DNA from: Chitinilyticum litopenaei DSM 21440
GTDB lineage: Bacteria; Pseudomonadota; Gammaproteobacteria; Burkholderiales; Chitinibacteraceae
Assembly (NCBI RefSeq): GCF_000428145.1
Contig: NZ_KE386631.1
Location: 13,184-52,284, forward strand
Direction of reading: 5' to 3'
DNA length: 39,101 nucleotides
The position numbers and the translations under genes were made by a program. The notes beneath the pieces were generated by a model. That model made no database searches. It saw only the letters and a list, made by a program, of their open reading frames with translations, and had not been told where the DNA came from. Positions 1-8,007 of this stretch are shown here, in pieces; the first letter of the stretch is position 1; every line of letters begins with the position of its first letter.

Positions 1-484
1 TCCAGCGGCGCGCCGCAACTCGCCCCTGCGGGGCTCAAACACTCGTCGCGCCGAAACCCTGGCCGCAACTGCGCTTCTCGGCGGCTTCAGGGCGGAGCGT
101 GCTAATCGGCTGTGGTGATAATTTGTAGCTTGGAAAAGCAAGGCGCCTTCTGACGGGCTTGAGTGACGGGTATATGTCTGTAGCCCTTTTCTATGTTTGG
201 CTTTAGGCTTATCACTGCATGGGTATGTCGCCATGCTTGTTAGGACGCGATGCCCTGGAGCCGCCGAGAAGCGCAGCAGGCCACAGGGTTTCGCGGGTGA
301 GATGTTTGAGGGCGAAACCCGAGTTTCGAACCCGCGCTGTGGCCTGCGAGCATCGCAGGGCAGCCCGAAGGGCCGGCGGACCGGGCTCGGCTTTGGGGTG
401 AAGGGGATTTGCCGGGACAAATCCCCCTTCCCGTCGGCGCGACGGAATCGCGCATCAAAGCCCCGCGCTGATAGGCGCTAAAAC
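1..484. repeat. Composite structured repeat, copy A (left end outside window)
   Basis: Positions 1-150 are part of a left half-unit and are nearly identical to 1890-2040. The centre (168-230) is a GGGTAT-type repeat. The right half-unit runs from about 240 to 484. It holds hairpin 1, with lower arms CAGGCCACAG (277-286) and CTGTGGCCTG (337-346) and inner arms CGCGGGT (292-298) and ACCCGCG (330-336). It also holds hairpin 2, with arms 401-411 and 418-429 around loop CCGGGA. The right end is GGCGCTAAAA. Short open frames here shift with the hairpins and are not convincing genes. No other feature is seen up to the phnW stop. Confidence 0.75.
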
Positions 485-508
485 CCCTGCAGAACGTGGA
501 GTGCGTCA

Positions 509-1609
509 TCACGCAATCCACCCGAACCCCCGCATCACCTCGCCGATCGCATGCACCGCCTGACTCAGCTCCGCCTCGTCGATCGCGCCGATGCAGCCCA
601 CGCGGAAGGTCTCCACCTCGGTGAGCTTGCCCGGATACAGAACGAAGCCGCGCGCGCGTACCGCTTCGTAAAACGCCTTGAAGTCATAATCCGGATGCGC
701 CGGGGCATGGAAGGTGAGGATGATCGGCGCCTGCAATTCCGGGGCGAGGAACAGCCGCAGACCCAGCCGGCCCAGGCCGTCAATCAGCGTTTTTGCATTG
801 CGGGTATAGCGCGCCAGCCTTTGTTCCCTGCCGCCTTGGGCCAGATACTGGTCAATCGCCGCGCGCAATGCCGCGACGACGTGGGTGGGCGGGGTGAAGC
901 GCCACTGGCCGGTTTTCTGCAGGTAGGCGTACTGGTCGCCCAGATCGAGCGCCAGCGAGCGGCTGTTGCCCAGGCTGGCGGTGAGCGCCTCCCGGTTCAC
1001 GATCACGAAGCCCATGCCCGGCACGCCTTCCAGGCATTTGCCCGAGGCGGCGATGACGGCGGTGATCGGCGTGGTGGCGACGTCGATGTCCAGTGCACCG
1101 AACGACGACATCGCATCGACAATCAGCGCGCGCCCGGCCAGGGCGACGACGGCGGCAATTTCGCCCAGCGGGTTCAAGAGCCCGGTGCCGGTTTCGCAAT
1201 GGATGACGCCGACATGGCTGATCGCCGGGTCGGCGGCAAGCGTCTTGGCCACGGCGTCGGGGTCGACCGGCGTGCCATCGGGCCATTCCAGCACCGTGTG
1301 TGGCAGCCCCATCACCGCCGCGATGCGCGCCATGCGCAGCCCGTAGGCGCCGTTGGCCAGCACCAGCAGCTTGCCGTCGCGCGGAACGAGCGTACCGATG
1401 GCGGCCTCGACGGCAAACGTGCCCGAGCCCTGCAGCGGCACGCAGACGTGGCTGCTCTCGCCGTTGGCAATCGCCAGCAGGTCGCGGCAGACGCTGGCGG
1501 TGAGATCATTGAAGGCACTGTCCCACGAGCCCCAGTCGTGCAGCATGGCGCTGCGGGTAGCGAGGCTGGTGGTCAGCGGGCCGGGGGTGAGCAGTACGGG
1601 TTCGCGCAT
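509..1609 (-). CDS. phnW: 2-aminoethylphosphonate:pyruvate aminotransferase
   Basis: A 366-aa class V, PLP-dependent aminotransferase, the usual PhnW length. It moves the amino group of 2-aminoethylphosphonate to pyruvate, giving phosphonoacetaldehyde and alanine, in the cytoplasm. The N-terminus LLTPGPLTTS is the family opening. Asp165 (VDAMSSFG) should contact the PLP ring nitrogen, Lys191 (ASGKCLEGVPG) should form the Schiff base, and the Arg of ETFRVGCIG near the C-terminus should bind the substrate carboxylate. The start is preceded by AAGGA at good spacing. The 16-27 bases upstream carry a GTCTAGA motif shared with phnS. It is separated from the other phn genes by composite repeat copy B and flanked downstream by copy A. 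No phnX, phnY or phnA for the next step is in the window. Related alanine-glyoxylate transaminases are the alternative, but the phosphonate neighbours argue for PhnW. Confidence 0.93.
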   Translation of the reverse strand: MREPVLLTPGPLTTSLATRSAMLHDWGSWDSAFNDLTASVCRDLLAIANGESSHVCVPLQGSGTFAVEAAIGTLVPRDGKLLVLANGAYGLRMARIAAVMGLPHTVLEWPDGTPVDPDAVAKTLAADPAISHVGVIHCETGTGLLNPLGEIAAVVALAGRALIVDAMSSFGALDIDVATTPITAVIAASGKCLEGVPGMGFVIVNREALTASLGNSRSLALDLGDQYAYLQKTGQWRFTPPTHVVAALRAAIDQYLAQGGREQRLARYTRNAKTLIDGLGRLGLRLFLAPELQAPIILTFHAPAHPDYDFKAFYEAVRARGFVLYPGKLTEVETFRVGCIGAIDEAELSQAVHAIGEVMRGFGWIA

Positions 1610-1624
1610 GGGTTAGTCCTTGTT

Positions 1625-1636
1625 GTCTAGATGAAT
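1625..1636. promoter_or_regulatory. Candidate GntR-type operator upstream of phnW
   Basis: GTCTAGATGAAT lies about 16 bp upstream of the phnW start. It matches the GTCTAGACGAAT found upstream of phnS at 11 of 12 positions, in the same orientation relative to the gene. GTCTAGAC-like palindromes are typical GntR-family (PhnF/PhnR-like) operators. No regulator gene is in the window, so the protein is unknown. Confidence 0.45.
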
Positions 1637-1677
1637 ATTTGGCGCCAGAAAATGGCGGGGGATGCCCGCCGGCGTAT

Positions 1678-1725
1678 GGGTATTGGTCTGGAGCTTTTTT
1701 CTGTTAATGGGTTTGGCGGTATACG
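1678..1725 (+). repeat. GGGTAT-type small repeat
   Basis: GGGTATTGGTCTGGAGC followed by a T run matches the family pattern GGGTAT-n4-CTG-n2-GCC-TTTT seen at eight other places. A second partial element (GGCGGTATAC) ends the copy. It lies between phnW and composite copy B. Confidence 0.5.
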
Positions 1726-1741
1726 GTGGCTTGTCTGTTGG

Positions 1742-2343
1742 TTTAGCGCCTTGCGGCGCGGTGTTTACATGCCGGTTCCGCCCGGCGGACGGGTTCATTT
1801 CTTTTGTCTCGCCAAAAGAAATGAACCAAAGAAAAGGCGAGCCCGGTCCGCCGCCCCGCTGCGCGGGGTGCCCTGCGATGCTCGTTACGTCCAGCGGCAC
1901 GCCGCAACTCGCCCCTGCGGGGCTCAAACACTCGTCGCGCCGAAACCCTGGCCGCAACTGCGCTTCTCGGCGGCTTCAGGGCGGGGCGTGCTAATCGGCT
2001 GTGGTGATAATTTGCAGGTCGGAAAAGCGCTGTGCCTTCCTGTTGTTCTTCGTGGGTATATGACTGTGGCCAGACAATTTCTTGGGCTTTGGGGCTATCG
2101 CTGCATGGGTATGCTGCAATGCGTTTAGTAGGTGATGCCCTCGCAGTCGCCGAGAAGCGCAGACGAGCATCGCAGGGCACCCCGCGCAGCGGGGCGACGG
2201 AGCGGGCGCGCCTTGGGGGTGTCGGGGGGCTTGGCAAGCGCGGGGCCCCCGCAAAGTCGCAGACTTTGTGGGGTGCAGTATGCCCCCTGACGTGCCGCCG
2301 GGCACACCCGGCATCAAAACATCGCGCCGCAAGGCGCTGAAAA
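1742..2343. repeat. Composite structured repeat, copy B (complete)
   Basis: A complete copy with ends TTTAGCGCCTTGCGGCGC (left) and GCGCCGCAAGGCGCTGAAAA (right), which form a terminal inverted repeat. The left half-unit holds hairpin 2 as a perfect 15-bp stem (1792-1806 with 1813-1827, loop TCTCGC) and hairpin 1 with apical arms GCCCC (1909-1913) and GGGGC (1917-1921). The centre, 2054-2116, is a GGGTAT-type repeat. In the right half-unit hairpin 1 is missing: GAGAAGCGCAG (2152-2162) joins directly to ACGAGCATCGC. Hairpin 2 there carries an extra inner hairpin with arms AAAGTC and GACTTT. No credible protein gene lies in 1640-2520. Beyond 2344 only unremarkable sequence was seen. Confidence 0.75.
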
Positions 2344-2522
2344 AAGCCTTCTCAGAACATGCATGAAAGAGCCGCCATGTCATGCCGCCAAAGGCCCTTA
2401 TCCAGACCGCAACTGCAAACGCCGCCACTGGCTTCCGGTCTGCGCCGGAATGACGCATGAAAGGCGGTGAGGCGGTTTGCGCGCAGAGCACGAGCAAACC
2501 AGCGAGGCTCAGAGCCGCATGT

Positions 2523-3104
2523 TCAGAACGCAGCATGCAAGCTCCCCCTCACCATCACCCGCTGTGCAATCCCCAGATAATGCGCAAGCGGCGGCGTGGC
2601 CAGCCCTGGCACCTTTGCCACCTCGTCCCAGCGCCGCAGCCGCACGGCGTCCGCAGCGTGACGGCGGGCGGCGAAACGGGCCGCCTCAAGCGAATCCATG
2701 ATTCCGCCCTGCAGCTTCAGCGAGGCGAGCGAAGCCGGCGAGAGGCGCTTGATGTAGCCCGGCTCGGTCGCGCACAGGAAACGCTTGGCGGCGACGTGCA
2801 GCGCAATGGGCTGGCAGACGTCCTCACTGAACAGTGCTGCAAGCGCGACCGCGCCGATGGCTTCGTGGTGGTCGTTGCTGCCGTTTTCCACATCGTCGTC
2901 GCCCTGGCCGGTGATCAGGTGGCCGACGTCGTGCAGCAGCGCGGCGACGATCAGCTCAGGCGTGGCGCCTTCGCTTTCGGCGGCCAGCGCCGCCTGCAGC
3001 GCGTGTTCAAGCTGGCTGATGGCTTCGCCCCCATAGAGCTGCCCGCCGGCGCCGGCAAACAGTGCTTCAAGCTCGTCGAGGCAGGTGATGGCGGGGTGCT
3101 TCAT
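2523..3104 (-). CDS. PhnZ-like HD-domain protein of phosphonate operons
   Basis: A 193-aa HD-domain protein of the kind found beside AEP transporters (phosphonate-operon HDIG family). The residues match the mixed-valence di-iron oxygenase PhnZ in position as well as identity: Tyr24 and Glu27 (the substrate lid), His34, His58-Asp59 (HDVGH), His79/His80, His103 with Lys107, and Asp160. PhnZ cleaves the C-P bond of 2-amino-1-hydroxyethylphosphonate to glycine and phosphate. By homology this protein likely oxidises a hydroxylated phosphonate, but its usual partner, the 2-oxoglutarate dioxygenase PhnY, is absent here. The start ATG at 3104 has AGGGA seven bases upstream, within a GGGTAT repeat that fills the 62 bp to the phnU stop. 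Function is inferred from the residues and the context, and the exact substrate is uncertain. Confidence 0.82.
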   Translation of the reverse strand: MKHPAITCLDELEALFAGAGGQLYGGEAISQLEHALQAALAAESEGATPELIVAALLHDVGHLITGQGDDDVENGSNDHHEAIGAVALAALFSEDVCQPIALHVAAKRFLCATEPGYIKRLSPASLASLKLQGGIMDSLEAARFAARRHAADAVRLRRWDEVAKVPGLATPPLAHYLGIAQRVMVRGSLHAAF

Positions 3105-3166
3105 GGGTATATCCCTGTGGCCTTTCATGGGTAAGGGCTGTGGGTGTATGTGTGCATGGGTATGGT
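3105..3166. repeat. GGGTAT-type repeat filling the phnU-phnZ-like gap
   Basis: The whole 62-bp gap between the phnU stop and the PhnZ-like start is one repeat copy, running from GGGTATATCCCTGTGGCC to a second GGGTAT at 3158-3163. On the minus strand it provides the AGGGA ribosome binding site of the HD gene. Confidence 0.6.
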
Positions 3167-4863
3167 TCAGCCCGGATTGCGCCAGCGCTGCGTGCGGCGC
3201 AACAGCAGCCACTGGAGTGCGGCAAACAGCAGGCAGGCAGTGGCAGAGGCGGCGACGATCAGCGTGGCCATCGCGGCGGCGGCAGCGGTGTCGCCGGCGT
3301 CGTCCATGTTCAGCACCGAGACGGACGCCAGCGCCGTATCCGGCGTGTAGAGGAAGATCACCGCCGAGACGGTGGTCATCGTCGCGACAAAGAAATAGCG
3401 GGCCACGTCCAGCACCGCCGGCAGGCACACCGGCAGCGTGACGCGCCAGGCGGTAATCCAGAACGGCACTTGCAGCGAGGCGGAAACGGCCTCGAATTCG
3501 CGGTCGAGCTGGCGCAGCGCGGTGACGGCGGTGAGATGCGCCGTGGTGTAGAAGTGCGCGATCGAGCACAGCACCAGTATCGTCATCGTGCCGTAGAGGC
3601 CGTGCAGCGGATTGGCCGGCTCGTTGAAAAAGAACACATAGCCCAGGCCCAGCACCAGCCCGGGTACGGCCATCGGCAGCATGGCGAGCAGGTGCAGCGG
3701 GCGCTGCAGCCGGCGCGCGACACCGACCTTTTCCGTGAGCCAGGCCGCGCCGAACACCAGCGCCGTGCCAAACAGCGCGGTCAGCGCCGACATCTTCAGG
3801 CTGTTCACAAAGGCTTCTGCACCGCCGCCATCGACATTGCTGAAGTCGAAGTGGTCGAAGGTCAGGCCGAGGTTGTAGGGCCAGAGCTTGATCAGCGCGG
3901 CGGCAACGGCCGTTCCCAGAATGAGCAGCAGCGCGCCGCCGGCCAGCGTGCAAAAGAGAAACGCCAGCGCATCGCGCAGCGGCTGGCGGCGCAGTTGCAG
4001 CGGTTGGGCGCGCGCGGTGAGCAAGGCCTGCTGGCGGCGCTGGGCGAGGTGGTCAACGGCGAAGGAAAACAGCGCCGGCAACAGGAGCAGCACGCCGATT
4101 ACCGCGCCGCGCGGGAAATTCTGCTGGCCGATCACCTGCTTGTACGCTTCCAGCGCCAGCACGCTGTACTGCCCGCCGATGACCTTGGGAACGCCGAAAT
4201 CGGTGATGACGAGCGTGAACACGACCATCGCGGCGGAAACCAGCCCGAAGCGCACCGAGGGCAGCGTCACCGTGAAAAACTGCCGGACGCGGCCGGCGCC
4301 CAGCGCCGTGGCCGCTTCATACAGCCGCCCGTCGGCGACCGACAGCGCGGTGACCAGGATCATCAGCGCATGCGGAAAGGTGTAAAACGCCTCGCCGATC
4401 ACGATGCCCCAGAAGCCGTAAATGCCGTCGGGAAACAGGCCCTTGAGCACGCCCTGATTGCCAAAGAGGTAGACGAGCGCGATGCCGGGCAAGAGCGACG
4501 GCGCCAGGAGCGGAATCAGCGCCAGTGCGCGAAACAACCCCTTGGCTGGCATGGCGCTGCGCGTGAGCGCGGCGGCGAAACCGTAGGCGAGCGGCAGCAC
4601 AATCAGGCTGGTGGTCAGCGCAACGGCGAAGCTGTTTTTTACCTGCTGCAGCAGTGACGGCGAGGCGAGGATGGGCGCTACCTGCGAAAGCCCCCAGACG
4701 CCGGTGTCCGGGTCGTGCACGGCCTGGCCGAGGATGGCGATGAGCGGCAGTGCGAGCAGGATGACGAGCTCCAGCAGGGCGATGCCGGCGAGCGGCAATG
4801 CCAGCCACTCGCTCGAAGCACGGCGGGCTGCGCTGCGGGGCGGGGTGGGCAGCGTCAGCGTGC

Positions 4864-4867
<4 letters not shown>
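3167..4867 (-). CDS. phnU: AEP ABC transporter permease (fused double permease)
   Basis: A 566-aa integral membrane protein with two fused permease halves, as in the putative 2-aminoethylphosphonate transporter family (PhnU2 type) and related iron(III)/putrescine permeases. Many hydrophobic segments are visible, for example residues about 24-47 and the LALIPLLAPSLLPGIALVYL stretch. Each half has an EAA-like loop for ATPase contact: EAATALGAGRVRQFFTVTLP in the first and EAVSASLQ...VTLPVCLPA in the second. It should move AEP across the inner membrane, driven by PhnT. Start 4867 has GGAGG six bases upstream and overlaps the phnT stop as ATGA, so translation is probably coupled. The substrate is assigned from the phn neighbours. 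By sequence alone an iron or spermidine permease could not be excluded. Confidence 0.88.
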
Positions 4868-5973
<1,106 letters not shown>

Positions 5974-6002
5974 GGTTTGCTTTTGCCTGGTGTTGCTGGT
6001 TT

Positions 6003-6734
6003 TTTAAGCGCCTTGTGGCGCGGGTGTGTTGATGCCGGGTGTGCCCGGCGGCACGTCAGGGGGCTTGTCTTGCCAAGCCCCCCGACACCCCCAAGGCGCG
6101 CCCGCTCCGTCGCCCCGCTACGCGGGGTGCCCTGCGATGCTCGTAGCAGCCAGCGGCGCGCCGAAACTCGGCCTTCGGCCTCAAACACTCGTCACGCCGA
6201 AACCCTGGCTGCAACTGTGCTTCTCGGCGACTGCGAGGGCAGTGAGGTACTAATTCGCGCCAGTTGCTATCGCCAAGGCCTTGCTTGTCATGCCCGCGCA
6301 GGCGGGCATCCAGGATTTGCTTTTCTGGGTTCCCGCTTACGCGGGAACGACGTTGCGTTTCTCCCCAGATTCGTATGGCGGGTTAGCCAACGGCGTAACC
6401 CGCCATGCAATAGTGGGTATGCAGCTGCAGCCATTTAAATTATTAGGTTTTGGGCTTATCACCGCATGGGTATGTCGTGCTGCTGCTTAGGATGCGATGC
6501 CCTCGCAGTCGCCGAGAAGCGCAGTCTGCGGCAGGGTTTCGACGGGGGGAGTGTTTGAGGGCGAAGCCCGAGTTGCCCCCCGTCGCTGCCGCAGACGAGC
6601 ATCGCAGGGCACCCCGCGTAGCGGGGCGACGGAGCGGGCTCGGCTTTCGGGTGAAGGGGGCTTTGCCGAGACAAAGCCTCCTTCCCGTGCGCGCGGCGGA
6701 ACGCGCATGCAAACACCGCGCCGCAGGCGCTAAA
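6003..6734. repeat. Composite structured repeat, copy C (complete, with nested repeats)
   Basis: Fills the gap between phnT and phnS. Left half-unit: hairpin 2 with arms GGGGGCTTG (6059-6067) and CAAGCCCCC (6074-6082) around loop TCTTGC; hairpin 1 with lower arms GCAGCCAG and CTGGCTGC and apical arms GGCC (6170-6173 and 6177-6180). The middle holds a dRS3-like pair (6286-6352), an 11-bp inverted repeat ATGGCGGGTTA (6375-6385 with 6396-6406) and a GGGTAT repeat (6415-6477). Right half-unit: hairpin 1 with arms TCTGCGGCAG (6525-6534) and CTGCCGCAGA (6586-6595) and inner arms GACGGGGGG (6541-6549) and CCCCCCGTC (6576-6584); hairpin 2 with arms 6653-6665 and 6672-6684. Open frames here are compositional shadows. 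Confidence 0.78.
6286..6352. repeat. dRS3-like inverted repeat pair
   Basis: Two 20-mers with mirrored ends: ATGCCCGCGCAGGCGGGCAT (6290-6309) and GTTCCCGCTTACGCGGGAAC (6329-6348), joined by the usual CCAGGA...CTGGG linker. They resemble the Neisseria dRS3 repeat (ATTCCC-N8-GGGAAT), a known target of filamentous phage insertion there. Confidence 0.65.
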
Positions 6735-6743
6735 CATGCGCGT

Positions 6744-6765
6744 TCGCGAGCAAGCTCGCTCCTAC
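6744..6765. repeat. Single Pseudomonas-type REP unit
   Basis: The 22 bases from TCGCGAGCAAGC through CTCGCTCCTAC match the hairpin-forming REP unit common in Pseudomonas. It sits directly after the end of composite copy C and before the phnS stop. A paired copy is at 11476-11532. Confidence 0.6.
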
Positions 6766-6805
6766 AAGCCCGATTCAGCAGCTCAACTCGATGAGCCTCA
6801 ATCGC

Positions 6806-7819
6806 TTACTTCTTCTCCGACTTGCCGTCATAACGCTTCGTCCACTCGGCCAGAATCTTGTCGCGATTGGCGGCCGACCAGCGCAGGTCCTGCTTCACCA
6901 GGCGCTTTTCATAATCCGCCGGGATGTGCGGGTTCGGCTTGGCAATGCCCGGCATGGCGACAATCGCGAAGTTCTTTTCATACAGCTCGTTGGCGGATTT
7001 CGACGCGGCCCAGTCGGCCAGCTTCTTCGCCGCGTCCAGGTTCTTCGTGCCCTTCATGATCGCCGTGGCTTCCACATCCCAGCCCAGGCCTTCCTTGGGG
7101 AAGACCAGATCGATCGGCGCGCCGCTTTCTTTCAGCTTGGCCGCGCGGTATTCAAACGAGATGCCAACCGGAAACTCGCCGGCGGCGGCCTGCTTGCAGG
7201 GCTTGGAGCCGGAGTGCGTGTACTGCGCGATGTTGTCGTGCAGCTTGTCCATATAGGCCCAGCCATCCTTCTCGCCGAAGATGGTCAGCCACGCGGTGAC
7301 GTCAAAGTAGCCGGTGCCGGAGGATGCCGGGTTCGGCATCACGATCTTGCCCTTGAATTCGGGCTTGAGCAGGTCGCGCCAGCTTTCCGGCTTTTTCAGG
7401 CCCAGCTTGGCGGCTTCGACGGTGTTGAAGCAGATCGTCGCGCCCCACACATCCATGCCCACCCAGGCCGGCGGATTGCTGTCGTCCACGTACTGCTTGC
7501 TGAGCTTGTCCACGCCCCTGGGGGCGTAGCCCTGCAGCATGCCTTCCTTTTCCAGTACCAGCAGCGAGGACGCCGCGACGCCCATCACCACGTCGGCCTG
7601 CGGCGCGGCTTTTTCGGCCAGCAGCTTGGCAGTGATGATGCCGGTGGAATCGCGCACCCACTTCAGCTTGATGCCGGGGTTTTCCTGCTCGAATTTTTCC
7701 TGGTAGGCCTTGAGCTGGTCGGCTTCCAGCGCGGTGTAAACGGTCAGCGTCGTGTCGGCAAAGGCATGGCCGGCGAAGGTGGCCAGCAGGGCGAGTGTGA
7801 GGGTGCTCAGGGTTTTCAT
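6806..7819 (-). CDS. phnS: AEP ABC transporter substrate-binding protein
   Basis: A 337-aa periplasmic binding protein of the Fe3+/AEP type. It has a clear signal peptide, MKTLSTLTLALLATFAGHAFA, cleaved before DTTLTVYTA. The mature opening LTVYTALEADQLKAYQEKFE and the motif NPASSGTGYFDVTAWL are typical of the PhnS2 AEP-binding family. It should capture 2-aminoethylphosphonate and deliver it to PhnU/PhnT. The start at 7819 begins the signal peptide and has GGAA upstream. The in-frame ATG at 7876 would add an unlikely leader. A candidate operator (GTCTAGACGAAT) lies about 64 bp upstream, in the region shared with the divergent IMPase gene. The related ferric-binding proteins are the main alternative; the context favours AEP. 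Confidence 0.88.
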   Translation of the reverse strand: MKTLSTLTLALLATFAGHAFADTTLTVYTALEADQLKAYQEKFEQENPGIKLKWVRDSTGIITAKLLAEKAAPQADVVMGVAASSLLVLEKEGMLQGYAPRGVDKLSKQYVDDSNPPAWVGMDVWGATICFNTVEAAKLGLKKPESWRDLLKPEFKGKIVMPNPASSGTGYFDVTAWLTIFGEKDGWAYMDKLHDNIAQYTHSGSKPCKQAAAGEFPVGISFEYRAAKLKESGAPIDLVFPKEGLGWDVEATAIMKGTKNLDAAKKLADWAASKSANELYEKNFAIVAMPGIAKPNPHIPADYEKRLVKQDLRWSAANRDKILAEWTKRYDGKSEKK

Positions 7820-7880
7820 CGCAAGGGTTCCAGCAGTTGGGATGAGCGCATTGTGCGAGCCGGATGTGACAGGCAAATTA

Positions 7881-7894
7881 CGTCTAGACGAATT
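7881..7894. promoter_or_regulatory. Candidate GntR-type operator upstream of phnS
   Basis: CGTCTAGACG (7881-7890) is a perfect 10-bp palindrome extended to GAAT. It lies in the 188-bp divergent region between phnS and the IMPase gene. On the minus strand a possible promoter follows it (TTTGCC, 16 bp, CACAAT). The core recurs upstream of phnW. Confidence 0.5.
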
Positions 7895-8007
7895 TTGCGA
7901 TTGTCGGGCATGATGCCGGCCTCGACCCGGCCGGCCTTTTCGCCGCCGGCCATGACGCTGATCGCGCGCTGTGATAGCGTTTCCCCAAATTCAAGGAAGC
8001 CCCGACC

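Noticed and set aside
254..361. Variable hairpins as integron attC sites
   Set aside because: No integron integrase, no cassette genes between sites, and the conserved outer words do not look like attC R and L boxes.
551..1630. 359-codon open frame opposite phnW
   Set aside because: Complement of a clear aminotransferase; no family features.
168..2116. Possible CRISPR array from recurring GGGTAT words
   Set aside because: Spacing is irregular, copies are dispersed over the whole window and many are inverted; there is no array of equal spacers and no cas gene.
1742..2343. Retron or group II intron RNA
   Set aside because: No reverse transcriptase gene is near any copy, and domain V-like or msr/msd landmarks were not seen.
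3140..4657. 505-codon open frame opposite phnU
   Set aside because: Rich in Arg, Gln and Gly, as expected from the complement of a membrane protein gene. No domain.
6003..6734. Several 70-180 codon open frames in the composite repeats
   Set aside because: They exist in many frames at once, change with hairpin length, and translate palindromes. They are probably spurious proteins.
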